From Rhizobium sp. WYCCWR10014 (GTDB taxonomy: Bacteria > Pseudomonadota > Alphaproteobacteria > Rhizobiales > Rhizobiaceae): 64,000 nt of DNA. The DNA lies in contig NZ_LXFU01000045.1 in NCBI RefSeq assembly GCF_001657485.1, forward strand, positions 112,962-176,961. Reading direction: 5' to 3'. The notes beneath the pieces are model-generated. The model was not told the DNA's origin, did not search any database, and saw only the letters and a list, made by a program, of their open reading frames with translations. Shown here piece by piece: positions 8,538-16,827 of this stretch; positions within the stretch are counted from its first letter, which is position 1; each line of letters starts with the position of its first letter. Both the position numbers and the translations under genes were made by a program.

Positions 8538-9539
8538 TCAACGACCCGGCAGCACCCGATTCGGCGGCCTGTGACCGTCGATGAAGGTGCGGATATTGAT
8601 GATGACCTTGTCGCCCATGTCGATGCGGCCTTCGATCGTCGCCGAACTCATATGCGGTAGCAGCACGACCTTACCCTCATTGGCGAGCTTGATGAGCTTC
8701 GGGTTGACGGCGGGCTCGTTTTCGAAGACGTCAAGGCCGGCGCCGGCAATCCGGCCCTCCCTCAGGCATTTGATCAGCGCCGCTTCATCGACCACGTCGC
8801 CGCGCGCGGTGTTGACGAGATAGGCCGTCGGCTGCAACAGCGCCAGACGGCGGGCCGAGATCAGGTGGAAGGTCGCCGGCGTCGACGGGCAATTGACCGA
8901 AACGATGTCGACGCGGGCAAGCATCTGGTCGAGGCTTTCCCAATAGGTCGCCTCCAGCTCGTCCTCGACGGCCGGATTGACGCGCTTGCGGTTGTGATAG
9001 TGGATCGACAGGCCGAAAGCTTTGGCGCGGCGGGCCACCGCCGTGCCGATGCGGCCCATGCCGACGATGCCGATCCGCTTGCCGTGAATGCGCCGGCCGA
9101 GCATCCAGGTGGGAGACCAGCCTGCCCATTCACCCGGCTTGTCGGTCAGCACGCGCGCACCTTCGCCGAGCCTTCTCGGAACAGCGAGAATCAGCGCCAT
9201 GGTCATATCGGCGGTGTCCTCGGTCAGGACGTTCGGCGTGTTGGTGACGGTAATGCCCTTGCGCGCGGCCGCCTCGACGTCGATGTGATCGGTGCCGTTG
9301 GAGAAGCTCGCAATCAGCTTCATCTGCGGTCCCGCCTGCTCGATCAGCGCCGCGTCGATACGATCGGTGACGGTCGGCACCAGCACATCGGCGGTCTTGA
9401 CCGCAGCGATCAGCTCGGGAACGGAGCGCGGCGCGTCGTCGATGTTCAGCTCGGCGTCGAAGAGTTCGCGCATGCGGGTTTCGACGGCATCCGGCAGCTT
9501 GCGGGTGATGTAGACCTTCGGTTTTTTCTTCGCTGTCAT
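8538..9539 (-). CDS. D-2-hydroxyacid dehydrogenase (glyoxylate/hydroxypyruvate reductase type)
   Basis: A 333-residue NAD(P)-dependent dehydrogenase. The Rossmann signature is GIVGMGRIGTAVARRAKAFG. The catalytic triad is visible: Arg in SFSNGTDHID-type context and in VNTARGDVVDE, Glu in FENEPAVNP, and His in LLPHMSSAT. The basic residues NRKR after the second strand favour NADPH. It interconverts 2-keto and D-2-hydroxy acids, most likely glyoxylate and hydroxypyruvate reduction. It starts at ATG 9539 and is monocistronic: the neighbours on both sides are on the other strand. The substrate is inferred from the family. Confidence 0.92.
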   Translation of the reverse strand: MTAKKKPKVYITRKLPDAVETRMRELFDAELNIDDAPRSVPELIAAVKTADVLVPTVTDRIDAALIEQAGPQMKLIASFSNGTDHIDVEAAARKGITVTNTPNVLTEDTADMTMALILAVPRRLGEGARVLTDKPGEWAGWSPTWMLGRRIHGKRIGIVGMGRIGTAVARRAKAFGLSIHYHNRKRVNPAVEDELEATYWESLDQMLARVDIVSVNCPSTPATFHLISARRLALLQPTAYLVNTARGDVVDEAALIKCLREGRIAGAGLDVFENEPAVNPKLIKLANEGKVVLLPHMSSATIEGRIDMGDKVIINIRTFIDGHRPPNRVLPGR

Positions 9540-9724
9540 GGCTGCCTGTGGTGCCTTGTTCAGAGGTCTTTAACCAAGAGGGGTGATAATTTTCCCATTC
9601 CGGGCATTTTCTACCAGACCCGCACGCGAAGACAAACAAAACTCGTGGTGCAGCCGGGGAATGTCAGAGCCCGGACCGCGAGCAGGCCGGGCCTGCCCGC
9701 GAATTCGAGCAAACGGAAACTTCC

Positions 9725-10264
9725 ATGCGCAGCAAAGTCCTGAAGTCCTGCCTCGCCCTTGCCATCGCTCTGGCTGCATCCATGGGAAGCGTCGAGTTCG
9801 CCCATGCGCAGGCGGCCAAGGGGCCAAGCGGACTGCCATTGCCGCGTTTCGTCACGCTGAAATCCAAGCGCGTCAACCTGCGCATCGGTCCGGGAACGGA
9901 TTACGCCGTGTCGTGGATGTACCTGAAATCCGGCCTGCCGGTGGAGATCATCCAGGAATACGACAACTGGCGCCGCATCCGCGATGCCGACGGCACCGAA
10001 GGCTGGGTCAACCAGTCGCTGTTGTCCGGCCAACGCGCGGCGATTGCCGCCCCGTGGATGAAGACCAAGGGCAAAGGCATTTATGTCAATCTGCGCCGCG
10101 AGGCGCAGCCCTCCGCCTCGATCGTCGCCAAGCTGGAACCCGGCGTGATGATCACCATTGGCGAATGCAACGGCGACTGGTGCCGCGCCGAAACCGACGG
10201 CGCCTCGGGCTGGGTGGCGCAGTCGGAGATCTGGGGCGCCTATCCCGGCGAAGCCTTCAAATAA
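9725..10264 (+). CDS. Secreted SH3-domain protein
   Basis: A 179-residue protein with a clear signal peptide: positively charged start, hydrophobic LALAIALAASMG core and AHAQA cleavage region around residue 30. It carries two bacterial SH3 (SH3b type) units. The first is built around VNLRIGPGTDYAVSWMYLKSG and EGWVNQSLL, the second around IYVNLRREAQPSASI and SGWVAQSE. Such domains bind peptidoglycan or other periplasmic ligands; no enzymatic domain is present. Its last 8 bases overlap the end of the convergent kinase gene. Confidence 0.88.
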   Translation: MRSKVLKSCLALAIALAASMGSVEFAHAQAAKGPSGLPLPRFVTLKSKRVNLRIGPGTDYAVSWMYLKSGLPVEIIQEYDNWRRIRDADGTEGWVNQSLLSGQRAAIAAPWMKTKGKGIYVNLRREAQPSASIVAKLEPGVMITIGECNGDWCRAETDGASGWVAQSEIWGAYPGEAFK

Positions 10265-11249
10265 GCCCTGCCCGTTTGGCGGCCTCGGAAAGCGAGGTCA
10301 TCGGGCGCGGGCCGATCTGCTGGATGACGATGCCGGCGGCCAGGCAACCGAGCTTGCCGCAATCCTCGAGAGACCGTCCCTGCGTGTAGCCATAGAGGAA
10401 GCCGGAGGCGAACAAATCGCCGGCACCCGTCGTATCCACAACTTCCTTGATTCGGATGGCATCGACGTAAAAACGCTCACGGCCCTTCAGGATGACGGCA
10501 CCATTCTCGCTCATCGTCACGGCGGCGATCTTGCAATCGGCGGCGATCCTGTTCAGCGCCTCCTCGAAATCATCGGTCTCGTAGAGCGACAGCGCTTCCT
10601 GGCGATTGGCGAAGACGATATCGACCTTGCCGGAGCGCATCAGATCGAGGAATTCGCCGCGATAGCGGTCGACGCAGAAGCTGTCGGACAGCGTCATCGA
10701 CACTTCGCGGCCATTTTCATGGGCGATGCGGGCACAATCGAGGATGGCTTCCTTGGCGCGCGGCGGATCCCAGAGATAACCTTCGAAATAGGTGACCTTG
10801 GCGTCGGCCACGACGTCGGTCTCGACATCTTCCGGGCCGAGCTCGACGCAAGCGCCGAGATAGGTGTTCATCGAGCGCTCGCCATCCTCGGTGACGAAGA
10901 TCATCGAACGTGCCGTCGGCGGGAAGGTGCCCTTGGGTCGGGTCTGGTAGTGAACGCCCTGGGCGCGGATGTCGTGCGCGAAGATGTCACCGAGCTGATC
11001 TTGGGCGACATTGCCGAAATAGGCAGCCTTGCCGCCGAGGCTCGCCACGCCCGCCGCCGTGTTGCCGGCGCTGCCGCCGGAAGCTTCGAGCGCCGGTCCC
11101 ATGCGCGAATACAAGAGTTCGGCACGTTCGGCATCGATGAGGTTCATCGCCGCCTTGGTGATCTTGTTGTCAATGAGGAACTGGTCGTCGCAGCGGGCAA
11201 TGATATCCACGATTGCGTTGCCGACTGTCAGAACATCGAATCTTGTCAT
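10257..11249 (-). CDS. PfkB-family carbohydrate kinase, adenosine kinase type
   Basis: A 330-residue ribokinase-fold kinase. The N-terminus VLTVGNAIVDIIARCDDQFL, the sugar-site GGSAGNTAAGVASLGG, and the C-terminal anion hole with catalytic Asp in VDTTGAGDLFASGFLYG are all present. The N-terminal form resembles rhizobial proteins annotated as adenosine kinase, which phosphorylate adenosine to AMP in purine salvage; other nucleosides or sugars cannot be excluded. It overlaps the SH3 gene tail to tail by 8 bp. No other purine gene is adjacent. Confidence 0.85.
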   Translation of the reverse strand: MTRFDVLTVGNAIVDIIARCDDQFLIDNKITKAAMNLIDAERAELLYSRMGPALEASGGSAGNTAAGVASLGGKAAYFGNVAQDQLGDIFAHDIRAQGVHYQTRPKGTFPPTARSMIFVTEDGERSMNTYLGACVELGPEDVETDVVADAKVTYFEGYLWDPPRAKEAILDCARIAHENGREVSMTLSDSFCVDRYRGEFLDLMRSGKVDIVFANRQEALSLYETDDFEEALNRIAADCKIAAVTMSENGAVILKGRERFYVDAIRIKEVVDTTGAGDLFASGFLYGYTQGRSLEDCGKLGCLAAGIVIQQIGPRPMTSLSEAAKRAGLI

Positions 11250-11397
11250 GAAATGGGGGGTCCCGGAATTTGTGATAGCCGGGGTTTGGTCTTAGCGAAA
11301 TTTCCGCGGTTTGGAAGGATAAATGGTGGATGGCCTATCTATTTCTTCGCAAAAGTGCCGCCTATTCGTCATGTCCCTGTCATTTTCAATATCTAGA

Positions 11398-11567
11398 AAT
11401 ACTCGCAAGAAGACCGGCATGAGCAGCTTTCAGTTGCAGCCGGGCGCACGAGGGATGATCCCTTCGATCTTACCGGCGCGATGCTGACCACGGATGAACT
11501 GGCAGCTTCGTGATCCGGGGTTCCGGCAAGACCGGAGCGGAAAAGCGGGCTATGCCCGCTTTTTTTG
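11398..11567 (+). ncRNA. Candidate small RNA ending in an intrinsic terminator
   Basis: About 140 bp without a convincing protein (only a 22-codon frame from 11419) lead into a strong terminator on the plus strand. The gene to the left is transcribed the other way, so this terminator has no protein-coding gene to serve. Several short dyads precede it. The position and structure fit a trans-acting sRNA; the 5' end is not determined. Confidence 0.35.
11541..11567 (+). terminator. Rho-independent terminator
   Basis: AAAAGCGGGC-TAT-GCCCGCTTTTTTT, a 10-bp perfect stem counting A-T pairs, with a 3-base loop and a long T-run. Strong on the plus strand; the reverse direction has only four T. Confidence 0.85.
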
Positions 11568-11627
11568 TTTTGCCGATGCGGTTGATTGGACGGCGATTGG
11601 CTTTTCAATCCAAGCCGTTTGCTGCTA

Positions 11628-11727
11628 CTGCATAATTCCTTAAATCGTAATCGATTTAAGGAATTATGCAGCAATTCAAAGTGCTACAGCGTCCTTTGCG
11701 CGTCTGAAAAGACGCGCGGCGCTGTAG
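11628..11727. repeat. Perfect 44-bp palindrome plus second rhizobial dyad
   Basis: 11628-11671 is a perfect inverted repeat with 20-bp arms (CTGCATAATTCCTTAAATCG and its complement) around TAAT. It is followed at 11684-11727 by a second dyad, CTACAGCG...CGCTGTAG with GCGCGTCTGAAAAGACGCGC inside. The second module recurs near 36936-36980. Typical of mobile rhizobial intergenic palindromes. Confidence 0.85.
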
Positions 11728-11762
11728 TCGTCGAATACTCCCCGCGCAGAGCAGCCTCCCCT

Positions 11763-12710
11763 ATGTCAGCCATCATTTTCGACGTCCTTCCCATCTTCAT
11801 CCTGATTCTCATCGGCTGGGTGATCGTTCGTAGCGGATTGATGGCGTCGAATGTCGGCGAAGCGCTCAGCGAATTCGTCTTCAAGATCGCCGTGCCGCTT
11901 CTGCTTTTCCGCACCATCGCCGAGGCGGATTTTCACGGCGCCTCGCCCTTCCGTCTCTGGATCGTCTATTTTTCCGGCGTCGCCATCACCTGGACGGCCG
12001 GCCATATCGCCGCCACACGCCTCTTCGGCCGCGACGAACGGATCGGCGTGCTGGCCGGTGTTTCCTCGGCCTTCGCCAACAATATCTTCATCGGCCTGCC
12101 GCTCGTCGAACGCACCGTCGGCGACGAAGGGCTGGTGGCGCTGTCGATCCTGCTTGCCGTGCATCTGCCCGTGATGATGGTCGCCGGCACGGTGCTGATG
12201 GAGCATGCCGAGCGCAAGATCGCCGGCAAAAGCGATCGCAGCATGGTGCTCGTGCTTCGCCAGATCGCAGTCAACCTCGTGCGCAACCCGCTGGTGATCG
12301 GCCTTGCGGCCGGCATGGCCATGCACCTTTCCGGTCTCACCATGCCGACAACGCTGGCAACGGTCGTCGGGCAGATCGCCGGCATTGCCGGCCCGGCGGC
12401 GCTGATCTCGCTCGGCATGGCGCTGGAGAGATACGGCGTTTCCGGCAATCTCGGCATCGCCAGCGTCACCTCGAGCCTGAAGCTGCTGCTGCTGCCCGGC
12501 TGCGTGTGGGCGGCGAGCCGTCTCCTCGGTCTCAGCCCCGAATGGACGGCCGCGATCGTGCTGACCTCCTCCGTCCCAACAGGCGTCAACGCCTGGCTGA
12601 TCGCCAATCGCTTCGGCGTCGGTCACAGCCTTGCCGCCTCGACGATCACCGTGACGACGGCGCTCGGCGCCATCACGGTCTCGCTCTGGGCCTATTTCCT
12701 CGGCGCCTGA
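11763..12710 (+). CDS. AEC-family transporter (auxin efflux carrier fold)
   Basis: A 315-residue inner-membrane protein with about ten hydrophobic segments in two five-helix halves. It starts with FDVLPIFILILIGWVIVRSG and contains SSAFANNIFIGLPLVERTVG and, in the second half, SSVPTGVNAWLIANRFGVG, both typical of the AEC/PIN superfamily. Members carry small organic acids such as malate or malonate; the substrate here is unknown. I start at the ATG before SAIIFDVLP, since the upstream extension lies in the palindromic repeat. No regulator is adjacent. Confidence 0.88.
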   Translation: MSAIIFDVLPIFILILIGWVIVRSGLMASNVGEALSEFVFKIAVPLLLFRTIAEADFHGASPFRLWIVYFSGVAITWTAGHIAATRLFGRDERIGVLAGVSSAFANNIFIGLPLVERTVGDEGLVALSILLAVHLPVMMVAGTVLMEHAERKIAGKSDRSMVLVLRQIAVNLVRNPLVIGLAAGMAMHLSGLTMPTTLATVVGQIAGIAGPAALISLGMALERYGVSGNLGIASVTSSLKLLLLPGCVWAASRLLGLSPEWTAAIVLTSSVPTGVNAWLIANRFGVGHSLAASTITVTTALGAITVSLWAYFLGA

Positions 12711-12727
12711 GCTGATATCCGCACAAA

Positions 12728-12755
12728 GAAAAGCCCGGCTTGCGGGCCGGGCTTC
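12728..12755. terminator. Terminator hairpin between convergent genes
   Basis: AAGCCCGG-CTTGCGGG-CCGGGCTT lies between the convergent transporter and cytochrome genes. The stem is strong, but the T-run is short on both sides, so efficiency is uncertain. Confidence 0.6.
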
Positions 12756-12779
12756 GATGTCATGCGATTGTCTGCCGCA

Positions 12780-13343
12780 TTACTGCGTCGCGGCGTTCGG
12801 ATCCGGCAGCGGGCCGGGCGAATCGGCAAGCGTGTGCAGGTAGAGGATGACGTTGGCGCGCTCCTGATCCTTCGCCAGACCGGCGAAGCCCATGGCGGTG
12901 CCCGGAACGTCCTTCTTCGGCGCCAGCAGGAACTTGTTGAGATATTCGAAGGTCCACTTCTCGCTGCCACCCTTGGAGAAATCCTTCATGGGAGCGGAAT
13001 AGGCGAAGCCTGCATGCGAGGCGATCGGGCGATCTACGACACCAAAGAGGTTGGGACCGACCTTGTTCGGTCCCCCTTTGGTGCCGTCATGACAGGCCTG
13101 ACACTTCTTGAAGACAGTTTCACCGGCCTTGGCATCTGCAGAAGCGAGCAATTGCGCGATCGGAACGGCAACGGCAGGCGCAGCCTCACCGCCAGCAGCG
13201 GGCGCCTCTTCGGCAACGATCGCGAAACCTTCCTTTTCCGGTGCTTCGGAATGGAAGATCCCTTCGGACGCGATGGAGACAGACATCAGAACGAAAATCG
13301 TTCCAAGCAGCGCCCCGACGGCCGTATTGACGTATGAATTCAT
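12780..13343 (-). CDS. cycM: Membrane-anchored c-type cytochrome (CycM-like)
   Basis: A 187-residue class I cytochrome c. An uncleaved N-terminal anchor (about residues 8-28, VGALLGTIFVLMSVSIA) is followed by an Ala/Pro/Glu-rich linker and a haem domain with CQACH. The region GPNLFGVVDRPIASHAGFAYS matches mitochondrial-type cytochrome c, and the axial Met is in GTAMGFAGL. In rhizobia CycM passes electrons from the bc1 complex to the aa3 oxidase on the periplasmic side. Start at the ATG of NSYVNTA; the longer frame upstream lacks family features. Confidence 0.92.
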   Translation of the reverse strand: MNSYVNTAVGALLGTIFVLMSVSIASEGIFHSEAPEKEGFAIVAEEAPAAGGEAAPAVAVPIAQLLASADAKAGETVFKKCQACHDGTKGGPNKVGPNLFGVVDRPIASHAGFAYSAPMKDFSKGGSEKWTFEYLNKFLLAPKKDVPGTAMGFAGLAKDQERANVILYLHTLADSPGPLPDPNAATQ

Positions 13344-13497
13344 CTGCAATGCTCCCCTTGCAGCCGGCAGATCATAAACCGGACCATCTTGAAATCGCGC
13401 GGAACCTATGTCTTTTGGCTGTTCGTTGCAACTGTCTAAATGGTCTTGCGCATGAGACTTTTTGACACTTTTCAGCCCGGAATAGAAGGCCCGAACA

Positions 13498-14253
13498 ATG
13501 AGTGATTCAAATTTAGACGGCGTGCTCGTATTGATCCCGGCGCGCATGGCCTCCACCCGCCTTCCGGGCAAGCCGCTGGCCGATATTTGCGGTCTGCCGA
13601 TGATCGTCCAGGTGGCGATGCGCGCCAGGGAGGCCGCCATCGGCCGCGTCGTCGTCGCCGTCGACGACACCCGAGTGTTCGATGCCGTGGCCGCCGCCGG
13701 CTTCGAAGTCGTCATGACCCGTGAAGATCATCAATCGGGTTCCGATCGGATCTTTGAGGCGCTGACGAAAGTCGATCCGGACGGAAAGGCGAAGATCATC
13801 GTCAACGTCCAGGGCGATCTGCCGACGATCGATCCGGAAACGGTGCGTGCGGCCTTGTGCCCACTCGAGAACGAGGCGGTCGATATCGGAACGCTGACGA
13901 CCGAAATCGACAATGAGGAGGACAAGACCGCGCCTCACATCGTCAAGATCGTCGGCTCACCGATTTCCGACGCCCGGCTGCACGCGCTCTACTTCACGCG
14001 CGCAACCGCCCCTTACGGCAAAGGGCCGCTCTACCATCATATCGGCCTTTATGCCTATCGGCGCACGGCGCTCGAACGATTCGTCTCGCTCGGTCCCTCG
14101 ACACTCGAAAAGCGCGAATCGCTGGAGCAACTGCGGGCGCTGGAAGCCGGCATGCGCATCGACGCCGAGATCGTTGACACGGTTCCGCTCGGTGTCGATA
14201 CTCCCGCCGACCTCGAAAAAGCGCGGCGCATCCTCTCCGCAAAGTCGAACTGA
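13498..14253 (+). CDS. kdsB: 3-deoxy-manno-octulosonate cytidylyltransferase
   Basis: A 251-residue nucleotidyltransferase with the N-terminal LIPARMASTRLPGKPL (CTP-binding loop), QSGSDRIFEAL, VNVQGDLPTIDPE and HHIGLYAYRRTALERF. It couples CTP to KDO to make CMP-KDO, the donor for the inner core of lipopolysaccharide, in the cytosol. Length is normal. It lies 10 bp before pheA and divergent from the cytochrome gene; the kdsB-pheA pair is common in rhizobia and probably co-transcribed. Confidence 0.96.
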   Translation: MSDSNLDGVLVLIPARMASTRLPGKPLADICGLPMIVQVAMRAREAAIGRVVVAVDDTRVFDAVAAAGFEVVMTREDHQSGSDRIFEALTKVDPDGKAKIIVNVQGDLPTIDPETVRAALCPLENEAVDIGTLTTEIDNEEDKTAPHIVKIVGSPISDARLHALYFTRATAPYGKGPLYHHIGLYAYRRTALERFVSLGPSTLEKRESLEQLRALEAGMRIDAEIVDTVPLGVDTPADLEKARRILSAKSN

Positions 14254-14263
14254 CGGAACCATC

Positions 14264-15118
14264 ATGAACATCAAGACCAACAGGATCGCCTTCCAGGGCG
14301 AATTCGGCGCCAATTCCGACATGGCCAGCCGCGACATGTTTCCGACCATGGAGCCGCTGCCCTGCCAGACCTTCGAGGATGCATTCACGGCGGTCGACAA
14401 CGGCGATGCCGATATCGGGATGATCCCGATCGAAAACACGATCGCCGGGCGCGTCGCCGATATCCACCATCTGCTGCCGGAGTCGCGGCTGCACATCATC
14501 GGCGAATATTTCATGCCGATCCGCTTCCAGCTGATGGTGCTGCCCGGTGTTACCAAGGACGAGATCCGCACGGTGCACAGCCATATCCACGCGCTCGGCC
14601 AGTGCCGCAAGATCGTTCGCGCCAATGGCTGGAAGCCGGTGATCGCCGGCGATACCGCAGGGGCGGCGAAACTCGTGCAGGAAACCGGCGACCGCTCGAT
14701 GGCCGCCTTGGCGCCCCGCCTTGCCGCCGATCTCTATGGGCTCGAGATTATCGCCGAAAATGTCGAGGATACGGAAAACAATGTGACCCGTTTCGTCATC
14801 CTGTCCCGCGACGAGGAATGGGCGCAGCGGAATTCGGCGGAAGAAAAGGTCGTCACCACCTTCGTCTTCAACGTCCGCAACATCCCGGCCGCGCTCTACA
14901 AGGCGCTCGGCGGCTTTGCCACCAACAACATCAACATGACAAAGCTGGAAAGCTACCAGCTCGGCGGAAAATTCGTGGCGACGCAGTTTTACGCCGATAT
15001 CGAAGGCCATCCGAACGATCCGAACGTACGCCGGGCGTTGGAGGAACTGCGGTTCTTTTCTGAGAAAGTGCGCATCCTCGGCGTCTACAAGGGGCATGCG
15101 ATGCGAGGCCTGCTTTAG
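14264..15118 (+). CDS. pheA: Prephenate dehydratase
   Basis: A 284-residue monofunctional prephenate dehydratase. The catalytic domain spans about residues 5-185, with IAFQGEFGANSDMA, the IPIENTIAGRV segment and ENVTRFV (TRF motif). A C-terminal ACT domain has FATNNINMTKLESYQ, the ESRP-like Phe-binding region. It converts prephenate to phenylpyruvate in phenylalanine synthesis and is probably feedback-inhibited by Phe through the ACT domain. There is no chorismate mutase domain, unlike E. coli PheA. Start at the ATG 10 bp after kdsB. Confidence 0.96.
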   Translation: MNIKTNRIAFQGEFGANSDMASRDMFPTMEPLPCQTFEDAFTAVDNGDADIGMIPIENTIAGRVADIHHLLPESRLHIIGEYFMPIRFQLMVLPGVTKDEIRTVHSHIHALGQCRKIVRANGWKPVIAGDTAGAAKLVQETGDRSMAALAPRLAADLYGLEIIAENVEDTENNVTRFVILSRDEEWAQRNSAEEKVVTTFVFNVRNIPAALYKALGGFATNNINMTKLESYQLGGKFVATQFYADIEGHPNDPNVRRALEELRFFSEKVRILGVYKGHAMRGLL

Positions 15119-15143
15119 AACAGGAAGAAGTCATCCTGTTCTA
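15116..15143 (+). terminator. Hairpin overlapping the pheA stop codon
   Basis: TAGAACAGGA and TCCTGTTCTA form a perfect 10-bp stem around an 8-base loop; the left arm contains the pheA stop codon. An AT-rich tail follows but no strict T-run. Probable terminator or 3'-end stabiliser. Confidence 0.6.
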
Positions 15144-15155
15144 AATTAAATAGTT

Positions 15156-15205
15156 AGAGCATGATGTTGTCCGAAAACCGCTGACACTTTTCGGCATCAT
15201 GCTCC
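15156..15205. repeat. Intergenic palindrome (AGAGCATGATG type)
   Basis: AGAGCATGATG..CCGAAAACCGCTGACACTTTTCGG..CATCATGCT: an inverted repeat seen again in the opposite orientation at 42224-42272. A variant of the RIME-like family. Confidence 0.8.
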
Positions 15206-15231
15206 AAGGCAAGCCCCGCAAGTCGCCTGAA

Positions 15232-15600
15232 TTATTTATCCGGCTCACAGACACGCAACCGATGCCCATCCGGATCGAGCACGACGAAGGTCGGGCCGAA
15301 ATCCAGTTCGGTTAGTTCCTGGGCGATCGGCAGACCGCGCTGGCGCCAGTCTTCATAATGTCTGGCGACGGCATTTTCTCCTTCGACCATGAAGGCCACT
15401 TCGCCGCGGTTGCCGATGGCGGAGGGCTGCGGCTCGACCTTGCTGCGCCGCCAGAGGCCGAGCGTGAAGCCGCCCTCAAGCGGAAAAGCGACGAAATTCG
15501 GCGCTTCCACGGCCGGTTCGCGGTTCAGTAGATTCCGGTAGAAGCTGGCGCTTTCACCGGGGTCCTTGACGTAAAGAATGATGAGATTAGGGCTGGTCAT
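15232..15600 (-). CDS. VOC-superfamily protein (glyoxalase/bleomycin resistance type)
   Basis: A 122-residue protein with the paired beta-alpha-beta-beta-beta fold of the vicinal oxygen chelate family: NLIILYVKDPGESASFYRNLL at the start and FVVLDPDGHRLRVCEPD at the end, the latter the typical metal-ligand strand. The function is not assignable beyond metal-dependent enzyme or binding protein. I use the ATG at 15600, which has GGGAG at the right distance. It lies downstream of a WYL regulator and a small DUF1127-like gene on the same strand; such regulators often sit beside VOC genes. Confidence 0.82.
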   Translation of the reverse strand: MTSPNLIILYVKDPGESASFYRNLLNREPAVEAPNFVAFPLEGGFTLGLWRRSKVEPQPSAIGNRGEVAFMVEGENAVARHYEDWRQRGLPIAQELTELDFGPTFVVLDPDGHRLRVCEPDK

Positions 15601-15736
15601 TTCGGTTCTCCCGTTGTTTAAGAATGGCGCCGCGAGAGATCTCGTCTGCTGACAAATCATGGCAGCAGACTACCGAGGGCGTTGCGATCGCAACGCCCCG
15701 CTCTCGTCGGGCAGAATGTTGATAAGGATGGGCGGC

Positions 15737-15799
15737 CTAAAGCGGTCGCGCATGTCGTTGTCGCAAAACCGCTGCACACTTTTGCGCGATATGCTTTAG
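15737..15799. repeat. RIME-like intergenic repeat, partial copy
   Basis: CTAAAGCGG followed by GCATGTCGTTG...TTTTGCGCGATATGCTTTAG: the second dyad module of the family, sitting between two minus-strand genes and touching the stop of the small gene at 15796. Confidence 0.8.
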
Positions 15800-16056
15800 A
15801 GCGGAAAACGGTCCTCGCAGCGCGGGTCGCGTCCGTCGATGAAGCCGAGGTCGCGCTTCAGGTAATCCGGTGTAGCTTCAAGATCGAGGCCGGTGCGGTC
15901 TCCTCTGCGAAATCGGAAAATGTTCATGACCAGGTGCAGCAGGCCGGACGGCGCTGACTGGCGGACATCGGCAAAAGTCTCGGCCGAAATGACATCGGCA
16001 AAGGACTCGGCCGCAAAACGGTCGTTGGTGAAATGAATGGCTGGAGGCGTTACCAT
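15796..16056 (-). CDS. Small protein with DUF1127-like C-terminus (86 aa)
   Basis: An 86-residue protein. The C-terminal part DYLKRDLGFIDGRDPR resembles the short DUF1127 (YjiS-like) motif common in rhizobial small proteins, some of which have been linked to RNA binding in phosphate and carbon metabolism. The N-terminal half contains the duplicated FADVISAETFADV. Start at the ATG after AGGAGT. It lies 71 bp downstream of the WYL regulator on the same strand. Confidence 0.6.
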   Translation of the reverse strand: MVTPPAIHFTNDRFAAESFADVISAETFADVRQSAPSGLLHLVMNIFRFRRGDRTGLDLEATPDYLKRDLGFIDGRDPRCEDRFPL

Positions 16057-16127
16057 GATCAGTACTCCTTCCTGGTGGATTGGCACTGATAATAACCCCA
16101 TCTGCTGACAGTTTATGGCAGCAGCGT

Positions 16128-16823
16128 TCAGTTCTCCATCGGCACGTCCTGCGTCTCGCGCCATTCCTTGAGCAGCACCGTGCGGCGGCGCGGATAACGC
16201 ACCTCGTGCAAGGCCATGTCGATGATGCGATCGGTGCGGAAATGGCGGAAATCCTGGCGCAGTTCGCACCAGGCCATGAGGACCCGCACATGCTCGTAAT
16301 AGCCTAGCCCGAAAGGCCAGACGCGACGGCGCGAGATACGGCCCTGCTCGTCGCCATAGTGCAGTTCGAGGATACGCTCCAGGCGGATAGCCCTGCGGAT
16401 GGCCGAGACGTCAGCCTTGTCCTCGTCCCTGCGTTTGGGACCGACGAAAAGTGCTGCCGAATCGATCATCTCGCGCATATCGGCCGGCAGCACGGCGGCA
16501 ATCTTGGCCAGTGCATCGGCGCCGGCGCCGGCAAGGCGCGGCTCGGCGGCGCGGGCCACCCAGCGCGAGCCGAGGACCAAAGCCTCCAGCTCTTCTTCGG
16601 AAAACATCATCGGCGGCAGCATGAAGCCGGGCTTCAGCACATAACCGATGCCGGCTTCGCCTTCGATCATCGCGCCCTGGGCCTGCAGGCTGGCAATATC
16701 GCGATAGAGCGTGCGCAGACTGACCCCGGTCTCTTGTGCCAGCACCGTGCCAGTCACCGGCCGCCGGTAACGCCGGAGCGTCTGGAGCAGCGTCAGCAGC
16801 CGTTCCGAGCGGGCGACCGGCAT
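16128..16823 (-). CDS. YafY-family transcriptional regulator (HTH + WYL domain)
   Basis: A 231-residue regulator. A winged helix-turn-helix of the HTH_11 type occupies about residues 5-60 (LLQTLRRYRRPVTGTVLA, then VSLRTLYRDIASLQ). A WYL-type ligand-binding domain follows at about residues 140-205, though its signature is degenerate. WYL regulators sense nucleotides or other small ligands and often control adjacent genes; the small gene and VOC gene downstream are candidates. It starts 4 bp after the nudC stop, so co-transcription with nudC is likely. Confidence 0.87.
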   Translation of the reverse strand: MPVARSERLLTLLQTLRRYRRPVTGTVLAQETGVSLRTLYRDIASLQAQGAMIEGEAGIGYVLKPGFMLPPMMFSEEELEALVLGSRWVARAAEPRLAGAGADALAKIAAVLPADMREMIDSAALFVGPKRRDEDKADVSAIRRAIRLERILELHYGDEQGRISRRRVWPFGLGYYEHVRVLMAWCELRQDFRHFRTDRIIDMALHEVRYPRRRTVLLKEWRETQDVPMEN

Positions 16824-16827
16824 GGCG

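Noticed and set aside
13344..13715. N-terminal extension of the cytochrome gene
   Set aside because: The extension crosses the divergent kdsB start and lacks any family similarity; the membrane anchor follows directly after the ATG at 13343.
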